From: Thermomicrobiales bacterium
GTDB taxonomy: Bacteria > Chloroflexota > Chloroflexia > Thermomicrobiales > UBA6265
Direction of reading: 5' to 3'
NCBI GenBank assembly: GCA_025928535.1
Contig: JAICJJ010000101.1
Location: forward strand, 1-8,079
Length of the DNA: 8,079 nt
Below are positions 5,927-8,079 of the stretch, piece by piece. Below the pieces are notes generated by a model, which made no database searches, was not told where the DNA came from, and saw only the letters and a program-made list of their open reading frames with translations. Position numbers and translations under genes: made by a program. How positions within the stretch are numbered: position 1 is the first letter of the stretch; every line of letters begins with the position of its first letter.

Positions 5927-8079
5927 TCAGACGAGACGATCGCGGGCGGCGATCGCCGCGGCTCCGGCGCGCGAGGGCACGCCCAGTTTGGCGAGAATCG
6001 CCGCCACATGTTTTGACGCGGTCCGGGTGGAGATCGCCAGGGCGACCGCGATTTCCTTGTCCGACCGCCCTTCGGCGATCAATCGGAGCACTTCCGCCTC
6101 GCGCTGCGTCAGGCGTTCCCCGCCGTCGCGCCGCGACGCGGCCGGAGCGCCGGCGAACAGCCCCGCCGCTTCGGCGGCCGCTGCCGCCAGCGGCATGGCG
6201 CGGCCGCTGTCCCAGGCGGCGGCGAACTTCGCATCGCCAAGGGCGGCGCGGACGCCGGCCAGCAGCCGGTCATGCTCGGCCTGGGCGGTCGGCCGCAGCC
6301 CGATCCGGTCTTCGTCCCGCTGAGCGGCGGCGGCGCCGAAGAGGCGGGCGGCGCGATGCGGATCGCCGGCGGCGGCCAGTCCGGCGGCGCCGCGTACACA
6401 GCGGCCGATCCGCAGGCGATCGTTTTCCGCCATGCTGGAAGCGAGAACTTCGGCATACGCCGCCCGGGCGCCAGCCGGGTCTCCCCGCAGAACGCTGGCC
6501 CAACCAAGGAGCAGAAGCGCGTCGTCGTTTTTGGTTTGGCCCGGCAGGCGGCGCGAAAGCGCCATCGCCTCGGCGTGGAGGTCGACCGCCTGATCGTAGT
6601 CGCCTCGCGCGCCGGCGACCAGCCCGAGTTGAAGGAGCGTTTCGACAACCCACACCGGCATGTTCGACGAGCGATACACCGGCAAACAGTCGGCATAGAT
6701 CGCTTCGGCGCGGTCGAGATCGCCGATTTCGATCAAGGCGTTGGCGAGGTTGCCGAGCGCTTCCGCCACGCCGAGTTCGTCGCTCAATTCGCGCCGGATG
6801 ACGACCGCCCGTTCGAGCGCCGCGACGATCCGCGCGAAATCGCCTTGCCAATGGCCAATCACGCCGATGGCGTTGAGCGCCTTGGCCAGCGGCGCGGGCG
6901 CGTCGTCCGCGCCCGGCAAGGCGACGACCATTTCGAGCCAGTCGCGGCCCTCCGCCAGGTATTGCGGCAGGGTCCAGAACAGGCCGGTCGCGCCGGCCAG
7001 GCGCAAGGCTCGGCAGGCGTCGCCCTGGTCGCGCAGCCAGGCGAGCGCGACGCGCAGATTCGGCTGTTCGGCTTCGAGGCGTTCGACCCAGGCCGTCTGT
7101 TCGGCGCCGAGCAGGGCCGGTTCGGCTTCCTCCGCGAGCGCCAGCAGCCAGGCGGCGTGCGCTTCGCCCGTGGCCAGCGCTTCGCCACTCGCCACGAGCC
7201 GTTCCATCGCGAATTCGCGGATCGTCTCGAGCATGCTGAAGCGTGGGGAGCCATCCGCCGCATGGTCGCGCCGCAGCAGGTTCTGGTCGACGAGTGACGT
7301 CACGAGATCGAGCGTCGTGTCGCCTGCCGCCGATTCGCCGATTTCTCCCGCCAGGTCGGCTTCCCGCGTCGTCGCGTGGATGCGTTCGGCCGCGTCGAGC
7401 GTGAAGCCGCCGGCGAATACCGACAGCCGGCGAAAGAGATCGCGTTCCGGCGGAAAGAGGAGGTCATCGCTCCAGGCGATCGTCGCGCGCAGCGTCTGCT
7501 GGCGTTCCGGCTGGTCGCGCGAGCCGCCGGTCAGCAGCGGCAAACGGCGTTCCAGTCGGTCCAGCAGCGCCTGCGGCGAAAAAACGCGCATGCGAGCGGC
7601 CGCCAGTTCGATCGCCAGCGGCAGCCCATCGAGTTGCCGGCAGATTTCGGCGACCGTCGCGGCGTTCGCGTCGGTCAGCGCGAAATCGGGGGCGGTCGCC
7701 TGGGCGCGCTGGACGAAGAGGCGGACGGCGTCGCTTCGCCCGATATCCTCCGCCGAGCGGGGCGAATCGCCTGGGACCGCGGGCTTCGGAAGCCCCATCG
7801 GCGGCGCCGGATAGCAACGCTCGCCCGAGAGCCGCAGCGGCATCCGGCTTGTCGCCAGAATCGCCAATCGCGGACAGGTGGTCAGCAGTTCCGCCGTCAA
7901 CGGCGCGGCGGCGAGCAGATGCTCGAAGTTGTCGAGCGCCAGCAGCAGATGGCGGTCCCGCAGCGCCGACCGCAACGTCTCGCGCGGCGACCGCGCCATC
8001 GCGTCGCGGAGGCCGAGCGCCTGCCCGATTGTGGGCGCGACGAGGGCCGGATCGCGAATGTGGGCGAGATCGACGAACG
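5927..8079 (-). CDS. LuxR-family transcriptional regulator with NB-ARC-like ATPase core (N-terminus beyond window edge)
   Basis: 716 residues are visible and the frame is open at the right edge; the upstream part, including Walker A, is missing. Counting from the Met codon at 7999, which is internal, one sees a Walker B-like HLLLALDNFEHL (17-28) and the sensor region ILATSRMPLRLSGE (47-60). The NB-ARC GLPLAIELAA (125-134) and a winged-helix stretch, LFRRLSVFAGGF (188-199), follow. The middle (about 280-560) is helical and TPR-like; GDLDRAEAIY and GDYDQAVDLH are repeat-like. The C-terminus (629-685) is a LuxR/GerE helix-turn-helix: LTQREAEVLRLIAEGRSDKE, then a recognition helix around STRTASKHVAAIL. 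26 further in-frame codons precede 7999 (FVDLAHIRDPALVAPTI, then QALGLRD), so Met 7999 is not the start. Such STAND regulators switch on ATP and ligand binding. It may control the genes downstream, but its signal is unknown. Confidence 0.93.
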   Translation of the reverse strand, partial: FVDLAHIRDPALVAPTIGQALGLRDAMARSPRETLRSALRDRHLLLALDNFEHLLAAAPLTAELLTTCPRLAILATSRMPLRLSGERCYPAPPMGLPKPAVPGDSPRSAEDIGRSDAVRLFVQRAQATAPDFALTDANAATVAEICRQLDGLPLAIELAAARMRVFSPQALLDRLERRLPLLTGGSRDQPERQQTLRATIAWSDDLLFPPERDLFRRLSVFAGGFTLDAAERIHATTREADLAGEIGESAAGDTTLDLVTSLVDQNLLRRDHAADGSPRFSMLETIREFAMERLVASGEALATGEAHAAWLLALAEEAEPALLGAEQTAWVERLEAEQPNLRVALAWLRDQGDACRALRLAGATGLFWTLPQYLAEGRDWLEMVVALPGADDAPAPLAKALNAIGVIGHWQGDFARIVAALERAVVIRRELSDELGVAEALGNLANALIEIGDLDRAEAIYADCLPVYRSSNMPVWVVETLLQLGLVAGARGDYDQAVDLHAEAMALSRRLPGQTKNDDALLLLGWASVLRGDPAGARAAYAEVLASSMAENDRLRIGRCVRGAAGLAAAGDPHRAARLFGAAAAQRDEDRIGLRPTAQAEHDRLLAGVRAALGDAKFAAAWDSGRAMPLAAAAAEAAGLFAGAPAASRRDGGERLTQREAEVLRLIAEGRSDKEIAVALAISTRTASKHVAAILAKLGVPSRAGAAAIAARDRLV

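Noticed and set aside
6272..7297. Plus-strand open frames (341 and 357 codons) opposite the LuxR-type regulator.
   Set aside because: The regulator's NB-ARC, TPR-like and helix-turn-helix motifs read continuously on the minus strand. The plus-strand frames show no domain.

Overview
All genes in this window lie on the minus strand and read from right to left. The DNA is GC-rich throughout, and third codon positions are strongly G/C. No tRNA, rRNA, CRISPR array, insertion sequence or phage gene is visible. The large LuxR-type regulator with an NB-ARC-like ATPase core and TPR-like middle resembles proteins I associate with Chloroflexota (Thermomicrobia/Sphaerobacter-like bacteria). That guess about the organism is an inference, and some actinobacteria carry similar genes.

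In transcription order the layout is: (1) 8079-5927, the C-terminal ~716 residues of a LuxR-type ATPase regulator, cut by the right edge; (2) 5815-5426, a small carboxymuconolactone decarboxylase (PcaC-like) protein; (3) 5425-5184, a 242-base non-coding stretch with several inverted repeats, including a nested element at 5203-5286 next to the following gene's ribosome binding site; (4) 5183-4119, a luciferase-like (LLM) flavin-dependent oxidoreductase; (5) 4051-2933, a Tat-exported solute-binding protein of the PotD type; (6) a 78-base gap holding a perfect 10-bp hairpin at 2881-2903; (7) 2854-1958 and 1961-1125, two PotB/PotC-like permeases that overlap by four bases; (8) 1098-1, a PotA-like ATPase cut by the left edge just before its C-terminus.

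Read together, genes 4-8 form a complete ABC importer of the polyamine/opine/cationic-compound class behind a flavin monooxygenase-like enzyme. The CMD protein and the regulator sit upstream on the same strand. A plausible reading is an uptake-and-oxidation operon for a small organic compound, possibly controlled by the regulator. The substrate cannot be read from the sequence. The short transporter spacings support one transcript for at least the SBP-permease-permease-ATPase part. The least explained sequence is the structured leader upstream of the oxidoreductase.
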